Part shown: piece after piece, positions 30,901 through 40,935 of the stretch
Layout: each line of letters starts with the position of its first letter
Numbering within the stretch: the stretch's first letter is position 1
Assembly (NCBI GenBank): GCA_019096065.1
Contig: JAGUCH010000002.1
Location: forward strand, 5,282,501 to 5,346,500
Reading direction: 5' to 3'
DNA from: Paracyclopina nana
Lineage: Eukaryota > Arthropoda > Copepoda > Cyclopoida > Cyclopettidae
DNA length: 64,000 nt
The notes under the pieces: model-generated
What the model was told of the DNA's origin: nothing
Database searches by the model: none
Seen by the model: the letters and a program-made list of their open reading frames with translations, nothing else
Translations under genes and position numbers: made by a program

Positions 30901-32250
30901 CAGTGATGAAATTCTAGGCGACCTCTTTGATGCACAGACTGAGGTTATGGAAATAGCTAACGCTGATGATGAGCAAAGGCGTTCTTATTTCAAGCCAATT
31001 TTTGAAGCGGCTCTGAAACCTCCTGAGGACAGTGAAGGCCAATTGGAGGAGACTGCTCATGAGGTTCTCTCTGTCATTCCCATTCCTGAGTCTCGCGAAC
31101 TTACCGAAAAGGAGGAAAAACGACTGAAGCGTAAGGAGGACGAGCTTCTCCGAGAACTCCGCATATTTTTGAGAGACATTTGGCAAAAAATCAACCGTGA
31201 GCAAAGATTTTTCATGTTCAGAAACCCCGTGGACACCGAAGAGGTAAATCATTTATCATATTTACATTAGGTCGTTATGCAGTCAATTTTTAATTATGTA
31301 GGTGTACGATTACCTTGACATTGTGCAAAAGCCAATGGATTTTGACCAGATGCTCACTAAGCTGGACAATGGCGAGTACAGCTGTGCCCAAGACTTTTTA
31401 GATGATATCAATCTCATTTCGGAAAACGCGTTGGCTTACAACAGCGACCAGAATTACGAGACGAATAAGGTTATTTGTCATCGAGCCCGGGCATTGCAGG
31501 ATTTCGCCTACGCGTTGGTCAAAGCTGAGATGGATACAGACTTTGAGGACAATTGCAAAGAAATTGTAGTGAGGCGCAAAAAATTGACTGAAAAGCTTGA
31601 GAAGCCTCCAGAGTCTAAAGCTTTTGATCCTAAGACAAACCAGGTCATATCACTGGACGCCTCAACCTCCCAAAATGCGAATTTGAGCACTGCCGACAAA
31701 CCCTTTACTGCCATGACCGGTGCTGTTGCCAAAAAGAAAAAGCCTTTCAGGAAAAGTAGATGGTCTAGTGGCCTTTTGGTTAAGAAAAGGAAGGCCAAGC
31801 CCAAATCATCCGACTCGGTTTTGAGTACTGAAGGTAAGGAGGAGCAAGATGAGTCGTTCGATCAAAGCTCAGAGATGGTTGATGTGTCTAATCATGTCAA
31901 TGGTGATAGCGATAGCGACGATGAGGTCATTCTGAACGAATCGAAAGAGTTTAAGGTGAGCACCACAAAGCTTTTTTTAATTGGGAGCATTGTAGGCAAA
32001 AAGTCATTTCTTTTAGGTGGATTCCAAAAAGCTTAGTGCTATCGAGGACGATCTTGTAAAACGAACTGAAGATTTGGCCACCGAGAATCTTGAAAAGATT
32101 TTTGTCAAGTTAATGGAGTGTGTATCTCATTACAAGCTTGCCCATGACAGGTCGCAATTGCCCAAAGAGTTAATGGAGAAAATGGAAAACTTGCAGATTC
32201 TGCGAAAAATTACCGCTGCGAAAAAGAAGGCCACGAATTCACCTCAGTAA
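27982..32250 (+). CDS. Atad2: ATAD2-type AAA+ ATPase with bromodomain, 1308 aa
   Basis: Six exons: 27982-28498, 28561-29034, 29139-29517, 29575-31243, 31302-31955 and 32017-32250. The N-terminal 450 residues are Ser/Arg-rich and acidic. The first AAA domain has Walker A G-P-P-G-T-G-K-T (about 522-529), Walker B F-F-D-E-I-D (about 586) and R-R-P-G-R-F-D. The second AAA domain is degenerate. A bromodomain (about 975-1080) spans the exon 4/5 border, with the acetyl-lysine-binding Asn at about 1059 in N-A-L-A-Y-N. A basic linker and a helical C-terminus follow. ATAD2/Yta7 proteins are nuclear hexamers that bind acetylated H4 and remodel histones on chromatin. The 57-bp intron 29518-29574 is a multiple of three and free of stops. 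Confidence 0.95.
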
Positions 32251-32716
32251 TTCTTAATCAAATCATTGAACAAGGCCACTAGTTTGCCCCTTTAGACTTT
32301 AACCGTATAGACTGCACTCAATAATATGTATGATCACCTAAGACCATTCAATTATAATTTTTACGTATCTTGAATGCTCACAAGCTTCTTTAATTTTTAG
32401 GGACTGTTTGTCACAATTCGCGCCGTCGTAGTTGAGTCTTATGCGGCGAATTTAAGTATGTCTTGAATTTACTGTGACCGATTTTCCGAAAAAATGAACT
32501 TGCAGAAATGCCGTGGTGTGTAGTCTATGCAAAAAAGGTGACTCATTCGGTAAAGTGCACGAGTCCAGATATTGGGTTGAAAATCAATATCTCAAATTAT
32601 TCGCTGCATCAGTCTCGAGGTAACTCACGCAACCTTCCTTCCCCCAAAAAACCATAGCTGCTTTCTACTACTACCAAAAGTACCTGCGTGGTGACTAAGT
32701 CTGAACTAAGGTGAAA
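32251..32716 (+). other. Intergenic, ATAD2 to IFT56
   Basis: 466 bp with the ATAD2 3' flank and presumed IFT56 promoter. No clear AATAAA close to the ATAD2 stop and no other feature seen. Confidence 0.5.
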
Positions 32717-34387
32717 ATGATTTTATCGCGAGCAAAACCTGCCATTCAAACTCCCAAAGATGGGGAATCTACCATTAATTCAGCCACGAAGAAGCAATTA
32801 CCGAAGCTGGAAGATTTTCTGGCCAAAAGGGACTACATGGGTGCGATCAGCCTTTTAGAGTTCCATCGCAATTCTGGCCAGGGCGACGAAATCAATGACA
32901 TGTGGATAGGATACTGCGCCTTTCACGTAGGAGACTACAAAAGGGCGCTTCTCGAATATGAGGCCATAACTTCGTCTGGCAAGAAAATTCCAAAGGATGC
33001 GTATGTGGCTCTGGCCTGCACCTACTTTTACTTGGGCATGTACAAGGAGGCGGAGCAAGCGGCTGAAAAGTCCGAGAAGAACCAGCTCAAAACTAGGCTG
33101 AGGTTTCACTTGGCGCACAAGTTTGGTGATGAGAAAAAGCTCATGACTTTCCACCAAGAGCTCGAGGACATCATTGAAGATCAGTTGTCCTTGGCATCCA
33201 TTCACTACTTGAGATCTCATTACCAAGAGGCTATCGACATCTACAAGCGGATTTTGCTTGATAACCGCGAGTACTTGGCCCTTAACGTGTATGTGGCGCT
33301 ATGCTACTACAAATTGGACTACTACGACGTGTCCCAAGAGGTGTTGGCTGTTTACCTCCAGCACTTTCCCGACTCAGTCATTGCCATTAACCTCAAAGCC
33401 TGCAACAATTTCCGGCTGTATAATGGCAAAGCTGCCGAGCAAGAACTGAAAACTCTGCAGGAGCAAGCATCGTCTTCGTTTGCATTTGGTCAAGACCTCA
33501 TCCAGCATAACCTTGTGGTTTTTCGCAATGGAGACGGGGCCCTGCAAGTTCTCCCTCCTCTGGTGGACGTGATCCCCGAAGCCAGGCTCAACTTGGTCAT
33601 TTACCTACTAAAGCAAGACGACATCGCTGAAGCCTATGCCCTCATCAAAGATCTGGAGCCTACAGTTCCTCAAGAGTACATCTTGAAAGGCGTTGTTAAT
33701 GCTGCCATTGGCCAAGAAAATGGCTCAAGGGAGCATTTGAAAATTGCACAGCAATATTTCCAGTTGGTAGGAGGCTCAGCATCAGAGTGCGATACCATCC
33801 CTGGCAGGCAATGCATGGCAGCTTGCTTTTTTCTGCTAAAGCAATTTGATGATGTGCTCCTGTACTTGAACTCCATCAAATCATACTACTACAATGATGA
33901 CACCTTCAACTACAATTATGGCCAGGCCAAGGCTTCTGTGGGCAATTTCAAAGAAGCTGAGGAGATTTTCTTGCAAGTTCAAAATGACAAGATTCAAAAT
34001 GACTATGCCTATTTATCATGGCTGGCCAGATGCTACATCATGAATGGAAAGGCCAGACTTGCGTGGGAGCTATACCTCAAAATGGAGACAAGTGGCGAGT
34101 CTTTCTCTTTGCTTCAGCTTATTGCTAATGATTGCTACAAAATGGGCCAGTTTTTCTACTCCGCTAAAGCTTTCGATATGCTAGAAAGGCTCGACCCTAA
34201 CCCAGAGTATTGGGAAGGAAAAAGAGGAGCTTGCGTCGGACATTTCCAGCTCATCATTGCAGGCAGAGAAGACAGGCAAACGCTAGCAGACATTGTGCAG
34301 ATGCTGAAAAATACCACCAATCCACAGGTGGAAAACATAGTCAAGGTTCTAAAAAAGTGGGCTAAAGATAATCGTGTCGCCGTTTGA
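32717..34387 (+). CDS. Ift56: Intraflagellar transport protein 56 (TTC26/DYF-13), 556 aa
   Basis: A single exon covers the full-length protein. The start M-I-L-S-R-A-K-P matches the conserved N-terminus of animal IFT56. Tetratricopeptide-like helical repeats fill the chain. Long blocks such as [18 protein letters not shown] and the C-terminal [16 protein letters not shown] are nearly invariant in animals. IFT56 is a peripheral IFT-B subunit needed to carry motility-related proteins into cilia. In insects that means sensory neurons and sperm. Lack of introns in a genome where neighbours have several suggests intron loss or an old retrocopy, but the sequence looks intact. Confidence 0.96.
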   Translation: MILSRAKPAIQTPKDGESTINSATKKQLPKLEDFLAKRDYMGAISLLEFHRNSGQGDEINDMWIGYCAFHVGDYKRALLEYEAITSSGKKIPKDAYVALACTYFYLGMYKEAEQAAEKSEKNQLKTRLRFHLAHKFGDEKKLMTFHQELEDIIEDQLSLASIHYLRSHYQEAIDIYKRILLDNREYLALNVYVALCYYKLDYYDVSQEVLAVYLQHFPDSVIAINLKACNNFRLYNGKAAEQELKTLQEQASSSFAFGQDLIQHNLVVFRNGDGALQVLPPLVDVIPEARLNLVIYLLKQDDIAEAYALIKDLEPTVPQEYILKGVVNAAIGQENGSREHLKIAQQYFQLVGGSASECDTIPGRQCMAACFFLLKQFDDVLLYLNSIKSYYYNDDTFNYNYGQAKASVGNFKEAEEIFLQVQNDKIQNDYAYLSWLARCYIMNGKARLAWELYLKMETSGESFSLLQLIANDCYKMGQFFYSAKAFDMLERLDPNPEYWEGKRGACVGHFQLIIAGREDRQTLADIVQMLKNTTNPQVENIVKVLKKWAKDNRVAV

Positions 34388-34932
34388 AAAAAAAGAATAT
34401 TTTATTAAAAATCATTCTTTTCTAAAAAAAGAAAAGGTTTCAGCTTCACATATGGGCAACAAAATTGAAGAATGGATTATGGAAACTCATATTTCATTAA
34501 AGTCAAGATAAAAATTGACTTAGCATAATAAATAATACCTTAGCTTACTACCCTTTACCGCTTCGGTAAAATGGAGTTTGCAATAAAAATCTTTAAGATC
34601 GAAATGGTTGGTAAATTAATTAATCTTTCATCTTCATTAACTTTGTAAGCTCGATCGAGTTGTCAGAGTGGCTAGCGCAAATGAGAGGCGCAAATGGCCG
34701 TGAGAGGATTTTAAATATAGGAAATACACGAGTAAATCATCACTGTTCCGAGCCTGCGAGGATGCATTTTTAAAGTTCAGTATTCAAAAAGACTGGTGAC
34801 ATAAATAAGGTGATTCTGATATCGGTTAACTGGATTATTTCAAGAGGAAAGGAAATATTATTTTACTACTATATTACTGGCAGCTTTTTGAGACTAGAAA
34901 AGCTGATGTCATCTGAGGAGAAATTCGCTGTA
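34388..34932 (+). other. Intergenic, 3' of IFT56
   Basis: AT-rich. Just after the stop an inverted repeat (AAAGAATATTTT... with ...AATCATTCTTT) could form a small hairpin. No gene seen. Confidence 0.45.
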
Positions 34933-35836
34933 CAGTGGGTCTGTATAATTATAGATGCGTTAGATGATTTAGATGACTTAGATGGTCCTCTTTGTCATCT
35001 ATATTTGTACCGTTTTTGGTCCAAAAATAGATGATTTTTGCCAATAGTCATCTATATTTGTACCACCAATCTCCTGCACTAACAAGATGTATAAATATAG
35101 ATGATTTTTTCCTGTCATCTATATTTGGATTAATTTAGATGATCACAATTAGCTTTGATGAGCTACTTTAAAGCTAATATTCAGCTGGACCCAAAATATT
35201 TTTAAAATATATTCTACCTGCCAATTAAAATGGACCAAACTACATAAAAACCTAAATTAAAGAAATTAGATTTAAGAGTTTCATAAGACTTTCCGAAATA
35301 AAAGGTACTTTCCAAATTATCATTGTGCTCGATAAATGAAGCATGAGCAAGTAAGCCAACAAAACCAACTTTTTGAATGCTTTTGGAACAAAAATCAAGT
35401 GAAATATTGAACTTCTGGCTCAAAATGTTTCGAGCTTTTTTGCCCTAAAAATTAGAGCTATTATTTTAGTTCTTTAATAAGTTTTTCTTAGATTTTCCTT
35501 ACCATGAAATGAAAAGTAATTATAATTGTTCTGATTATTTTTCCTAAACCAGGTTTTAAAAGAGCCATGTATTTATTATAAGGAGCAATATTTCAAAAGA
35601 CATCATTTTTGCTTGAGCTTGGTTTACGTCTAAAATCACCTATATTTGGTCCAGATATAGATGACTGATCCAAGAATCATCTATATTTATACCGCACTTG
35701 AGCAAAGGCATGTAGCAGTCCAAATATAGATGAGGATTGTCAAAAATCATCTGTAAATGGTACAAATATAGAAGACAAAGATGGTCATCTAAGCCATCTA
35801 AATCATCTAACGCATCTATATTTATACAGAGCGCTG
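34933..35836 (+). mobile_element. Long-TIR non-autonomous element (Tc1/mariner-like by TA flanks)
   Basis: 904 bp with terminal inverted repeats of about 200 bp and flanking TA dinucleotides (34931-34932 and 35837-35838). The ends read CAGTGGGTCTGTATAA and, on the other strand, CAGCGCTCTGTATAA. Both arms are built from many copies of TATAGATGA / TCATCTATA at irregular spacing. No transposase ORF. The TA target site and CAGTG end suggest a Tc1/mariner-related MITE, but the flanks are partly palindromic (CTGTA on both sides), so the exact end is open by a few bases. Confidence 0.8.
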
Positions 35837-36446
35837 TACGGTAGTGTTGAGGTTTGTGACGTTGTCAAGGACTTAGACGCAGTCAGCACCAATAGTGCCA
35901 TAATTTAACCACCGCCCGCTAAATATTTATATTTTCTCAAAGCCCTTGACCCCTGGATTCCAACGGTGTTATAATCAGTTGTCGCAGCTACCGACTACAT
36001 AAAAGTTTTTTCTCGCCAAATCGATAACTGCCGACCTTTAACTCTATTTTTCATATACAGCTCTTCTACGGCTGGACTAGCATGTATCACGCCCTAACTT
36101 CCGATCATTTTTGTCGTAATGGAATATCGACAATTTTTCTCAAATTATTCCACTGATTTTGTCGTGGTAAATGAACTGGGCATTATTATTTGCTTGATGT
36201 TGCCGGTATCCCACTTTCCAATACACCATCACTAACTCTAGGATTTCCTTTCTCCATTTACTTTGAAAAAACTTCTTTATGGTTTTTAATTTATCAAGAA
36301 AGCATCGGGATTGCAAAAAAGCTGAGATAACAAGCAGAGTGAATTGCTCACGGTTTAAAGTTTGAACTGTAATTTTTACATTATTGTACCAAAATTCACA
36401 TACGTAGGACTACTATCATTTTATTTTTGAAGCTTTGTATAATATG
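35837..36446 (+). other. Intergenic region between two repeats
   Basis: No coding signal recognised; AT-rich unique-looking sequence. Confidence 0.45.
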
Positions 36447-37570
36447 GGCTACGCGCATGTGTCCAGCTCCACGAAAAAAGTCAAAATTTCTGCCAAGATA
36501 GTCCTCTAAATTGTCACACATTACGATGTCCCATAATATATGGCCGCATGAATAATTATAAAGTAACATTCTGTGCTACATCAGGCAACATGGGCCCACA
36601 CATAATGTCACATAGCATTCTGTCCCATAGCATTTTGTCTCATAGCATAATGTCCCATATCATATTGGCTCATAGCAAATTGTCACATAGGCATTTGTCT
36701 CATAGCATATTGTCTCATAGGATATAGTCCCATAGCATAATGTCACATAGCAGTCTCATACCATATTGTCACATAGCAAATTGTCACATAGCATTTTGGC
36801 TCATAGCATAATGTCTCATAGCATATTGTCACATAGCAAATTGTCACATAGCATTTTGGCTCATAGCATAATGTCTCATAGCATATTGGCACATAGCATA
36901 ATGTCTCATAGCATAATGTCTCATAGCATAATGTCTCATAGCAAATTGTCACATAGCATTTTGGCTCATAGCATAATGTCTCATAGCCTATTGTCACATA
37001 GCAAATTATAAAAAGCCAATTTAACTAAGCATGCTAATATGCATATTGTCTCATAGCATGTTGTCACGTAGCATTATATCCGATGAGACAATTTGCTATG
37101 TGACAAATGCCTATGAGACAATTTGCTATGAGACAATTTGTTATGTGACAATTTGCTATGAGCCAATATGCTATGTGACATTGTGCTATGTGACAATATG
37201 CTATGAGACAATATGCTATGAGACAATATGCTATGAGACAATATGTTATGAGATAATTTGCTATTAGACAATTTGGTATTAGACAATTTGCTATGAGACA
37301 ATTTGCTATGAGTCAATATGCTATGGGTCTTTTGCCTATGAGACAATATGCTATGAGACAATTTGCTATGAGACAATATGCTATGAGACAATCTGCTATG
37401 TGACATTATGGTATGTGACAATATGCTATGAGACAAGGTCCTTTTTTCAAATCAGTAAGTATTATATAACCTTGTAGCCTTATTGGCTATGTGGAACATT
37501 TTGTTATGTTCCAAGAATATAAAACTATTAATTTGCAATTTTTTGTAAAGCTGGACACATGCGCTTAGCC
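36447..37570 (+). mobile_element. Foldback-like element carrying a palindrome of 15-bp repeats
   Basis: Terminal inverted repeats of 22 bp (GGCTACGCGCATGTGTCCAG... at 36447 and the near-complement at 37549-37570, one mismatch) enclose about 1.1 kb. The flanks ATAATATG and ATAATAGG form an 8-bp duplication with one mismatch. Inside, about 27 copies of a 15-bp unit (type GTCTCATAGCATATT) lie in one orientation from about 36600 to 37015. After a short spacer about 23 copies lie in the opposite orientation (about 37085-37435). The single strand could fold into one very long hairpin. Because 15 is a multiple of three, open frames appear on both strands; these are not genes. Confidence 0.8.
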
Positions 37571-37882
37571 ATAATAGGTAATCTAGAAAGATTTGCCTGC
37601 TTTGGAGCTTTGAAATAGCTGTTTTTATCCTTTTTGATGATCTGGCTCAAGTAAATTCCAAAAATATGCTGTTCAGATAAAAAACAACCCGATAATAGCT
37701 TTTGTTCCATTCTCAATTGCGGATAGATTGCAATCGTTTTTAGGCAAGCGTCATTTATTGCAAAAAAAATCTTCAGTTCAACTTCCCGTTCGTAGAGATT
37801 GGTTACTAACTCTATCTAGCATTAGCGAATGTGCTTTAATTTTGTGCCAATATATACAAAGCTCAAGAAGTTAGTTCGCAGT
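37571..37882 (+). other. Intergenic, upstream of the Gly/Tyr-rich peptide gene
   Basis: 312 bp with no gene. It ends with a TATA-like TATATACA at 37851-37858, about 25 bp before the ATG of the next gene. Confidence 0.5.
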
Positions 37883-38241
37883 ATGTCAGCCTTTGTTTTA
37901 ATTCTGTTGTTAGTGCAATGGGTTAATGGTTCTTACATTGCATTGACCAAGTGCTGTCCTATGAAGGCAAGTCTATTTTGGGTCATCTTGGAGGACACCA
38001 TGGAGCTTATTATGATGACAGCTACAACATTGGAGGTCTCAATAGCCACTATCTTGGTGCGATTAACAATGGTGGCTATTATCACGGATATGGCGGTGGT
38101 CTCAACAGCTATTATGGAGGTCTTGGAAAATACTACCAAGGTGGATATGCATATAATCAAAATAGAGGCCATGCAACCACGAACAGGCTACGAAGAAATA
38201 GAATTGAGAAAGGAATTCTGTCCTTCTTCGGTTTGGCTTAA
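37883..38241 (+). pseudogene. Small secreted Gly/Tyr-rich peptide gene with apparent frameshift
   Basis: An ATG at 37883 opens a typical signal peptide (M-S-A-F-V-L-I-L-L-L-V-Q-W-V-N-G). Its frame then loses cuticle- or antimicrobial-like composition. From about 37951 another frame encodes a Gly/Tyr/His/Asn-rich chain (G-H-L-G-G-H-H-G-A-Y-Y and Y-Y-G-G-L-G-K-Y-Y type pieces) ending in a basic tail at 38241. No intron of normal size fits between the two, so a one-base indel, a sequencing error or a decayed gene is likely. A TATA-like TATATACA at 37851 would place the start of transcription almost on the ATG. AATAAA at 38262 follows. The family is not identified; similar compositions occur in insect cuticular and antimicrobial peptides. 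Confidence 0.5.
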
Positions 38242-38261
38242 TATTCATAATCAAATGAGGA

Positions 38262-38267
38262 AATAAA
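38262..38267 (+). terminator. Polyadenylation signal of the Gly/Tyr-rich peptide gene
   Basis: AATAAA 20 bp after the stop. Confidence 0.6.
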
Positions 38268-38486
38268 TATGTAAGAGCAAGATCACTATCGCACTATTTT
38301 CAGTTAGTGGTATCCATTGCAGAAGCGGCCATTCTTATTCATCATTTTTACACTTATATATTTCATATTTTGTGAATTACACAATTCCCTAACTCAAAAT
38401 TTCTTTAATCCATTGCTCGTCGACTTCTTACACTTACGTTGCACAGAACAAAATTTCATCATCACGCGACGGTGAGCGTATTTTAA

Positions 38487-38497
38487 CGTGGACCAAT
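38487..38497 (+). promoter_or_regulatory. ERSE-II element in the BiP promoter
   Basis: CGTGGACCAAT is a perfect ERSE-II (ATTGG-N-CCACG) read on the opposite strand. In animals ERSE-II is bound by NF-Y together with ATF6 or spliced XBP1. It lies 90 bp upstream of the TATA box. A second CCAAT box is at 38523. Confidence 0.85.
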
Positions 38498-38575
38498 CAG
38501 AGATCGCCATATCAACTACTAGCCAATCAAAACATTGCCCGTCATTTGACAAGAATTCTGATGTCAACAAACCAG

Positions 38576-38582
38576 TATAAAT
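38576..38582 (+). promoter_or_regulatory. TATA box of BiP
   Basis: TATAAAT 91 bp before the ATG, a standard position for a stress-inducible chaperone gene. Confidence 0.75.
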
Positions 38583-38666
38583 TCGCGAAAGTGTCGCAAG
38601 TTTGTCAATAGTTTGAGACGAATACCTCAACAGGCAACAAGAACAAAAAAAAACACCCTTAAAACC

Positions 38667-40753
38667 ATGATGAAAAGCACAGCTATGGCCGTTGTGGCCT
38701 TTGCAGCGCTTTCGAGCGTTCATAAGGTTCAATCTGAGAGTCAACTGGACATGGGAACTGTTATAGGCATCGATCTGGGTACGACATATTCTTGGTAAGT
38801 TGTTTCTTCACTTAACAGGTGTAACGCATTTCATACGCCAAGTTCTAATCACAGCGTTGGAGTCATGAAAAATGGCCGCGTTGAAATCATTCCCAATGAT
38901 CAAGGCAACCGAATCACTCCTTCGTACGTGGCTTTCACCGAGGATGGCGAGCGATTGATAGGAGATGCAGCCAAGAATCAGCTCACTTCCAATCCTAAGA
39001 ACACAATTTTTGATGCCAAGAGGCTGATTGGACGAGACTGGAAAGATGAAACTGTGCAAGGTGATCGCAAATATTTCCCATTCGAGACTATCAACAAAAA
39101 TGGCAAGCCCATTATCTCGGTGAAGAGTGGCAGCAGTGTCAAAGAAATGTCCGCTGAGGAGGTTTCTGCCATGGTTCTGTCTAAAATGAAGAAAATCGCC
39201 GAAGACTACTTGGGCCACAATGTTACTCATGCGGTTGTCACTGTTCCTGCATGTAAGTTATTCGGCTGAATATCTAATATGGGGCTATTTTAAAAATTGA
39301 TTTTGTATCATTGCTAGATTTTAACGATGCCCAAAGAGCAGCCACCAAAGATGCTGGAACTATTGCTGGTCTCAATGTTATCAGGATCATCAATGAGCCT
39401 ACTGCTGCTGCTATAGCGTATGGTCTCAACGAGAAGTCATCAGGCGAAAAAAATGTCCTCGTTTTTGATCTTGGTGGAGGAACTTTCGACGTCTCACTTC
39501 TAACTATCGCTGATGGGGTGTTTGAGGTTGTTGCCACCAATGGTGACACTCACTTGGGAGGAGAAGACTTTGATCAACGTGTGATTGAGCATTTTGTGAA
39601 AGTGTTCAAGAAAAAGACTGGCAAAGACTTGAGGAAAGACGATCGTGCAGTTCAAAAGCTGCGTCGTGAGGTTGAAAAAGCCAAGAGGGCTCTATCTAAC
39701 TCACATCAAACCAAGTTGGAGGTGGAGGCTTTGTTTGAAGGTCAAGACTTTTCTGAGACTCTGACAAGAGCCAAGTTTGAGGAGCTGAACATGGATCTAT
39801 TTCGAAACACTCTCAAGCCTGTCAAAAAAGTCCTCGAAGATGCAGATATGACAAAGAAAGACATTGATGAAATCATCTTGGTTGGTGGCTCTACTCGCAT
39901 TCCGAAGATCCAACAACTCGTCAAAGAGTTTTTCAATGGAAAGGAACCCTCACGCGGTGTCAATCCGGATGAAGCAGTTGCCTATGGTGCAGCAGTTCAA
40001 GCCTGTAATCTTTCCGGGGGAGAGTGTGGCGATCAAGCAATGGTTTTACTGGACGTCAATCCTCTTAGTCTCGGCATAGAAACTGTTGGCGGAGTCATGT
40101 CTACCATCATTCCAAGGAACACAGTTGTCCCTGCGAAAAAGCAGCAAGTCTTCAGCACAGCTGCAGATAACCAAGAAACTGTGACAATCCGAGTTTATGA
40201 GGGGGAGCGGCCCATGACCAAGGATAACCACTTGCTTGGCTCTTTTGACCTCTCCGGAATTCCACCAGCAGCCAGAGGCGTTCCCCAAATTGAAGTCACA
40301 TTTCAAATTGATGCCAACGGCATACTCCAAGTATCTGCCAAAGACAAGGGCACCCAAAAGGAGAACACAATCACCATAACCAACGATAACAATCGATTGA
40401 CTCCTGAGGAAATCCAGAAGATGATTGAGGATGCCGAAAAGTTTGCTGAAGAAGACAATCTGATGAAGGAGCGAACTGAGGCCAAGAACGATTTGGAGCA
40501 GTATGGTTACAGCCTCAAACGGCAGCTCGAGGATAAAGAGCAGCTAAGCGAAAAAGTGAGCCAAGAGGACAAGGAGTCAATCCTGAATATCGTTGAGGAG
40601 AAACTTGACTGGCTCAAAGAGAATGAAGAAGCCTCCACAGAGGAATTTAAGGCAGCCAAAAAAGCTATTGAGGAAGTTGCCCAGCCGATCATCGCCAGGT
40701 TATACCAAAATCAGCAAGGGTCCGAAGGTGGTCACACTGACGATGAACTTTAA
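38667..40753 (+). CDS. Hspa5: ER chaperone BiP/GRP78 (HSP70 family), 653 aa, ends DDEL
   Basis: Exons 38667-38794, 38855-39252 and 39318-40753. A signal peptide of about 23 residues leads into the HSP70 ATPase domain with [19 protein letters not shown] and [10 protein letters not shown], then the substrate-binding domain and lid. BiP folds and retains nascent proteins in the ER and restrains IRE1, PERK and ATF6. The C-terminus is T-D-D-E-L rather than K/H-D-E-L. DDEL is accepted by the retrieval receptor of the yeast Kluyveromyces lactis but is unusual in animals. Regulation by the unfolded protein response is supported by ERSE-II and CCAAT boxes upstream. Polyadenylation signal at 40875. Confidence 0.97.
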
Positions 40754-40874
40754 TTTGATTTGCGAGAGCTTCCTCGAACGGCTGTGATGACTCCATTGGC
40801 TTTGCACCTTAAATATTCCAGTATGTTGCTTAGAAATCACTAATTGAAACTGAATGTGTAAAGCATGATCATAC

Positions 40875-40880
40875 AATAAA
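40875..40880 (+). terminator. Polyadenylation signal of BiP
   Basis: AATAAA 122 bp after the stop and 55 bp before the stop of the convergent SLC26 gene. Confidence 0.65.
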
Positions 40881-40935
40881 CATTATTATCTATATATGTT
40901 AATCAAAATCTATATTGCGTAATTCACAACCATGA

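Noticed and set aside
36600-37435. CRISPR-like array
   Set aside because: Units are contiguous 15-mers with no unique spacers, in a eukaryotic genome and in two orientations.
36743-37436. Open reading frames of M-S-H-S-I-L and C-Y-E-T type on both strands
   Set aside because: They are produced by the 15-bp tandem repeat, whose length is a multiple of three; no start context, no diversity, both strands equally open.
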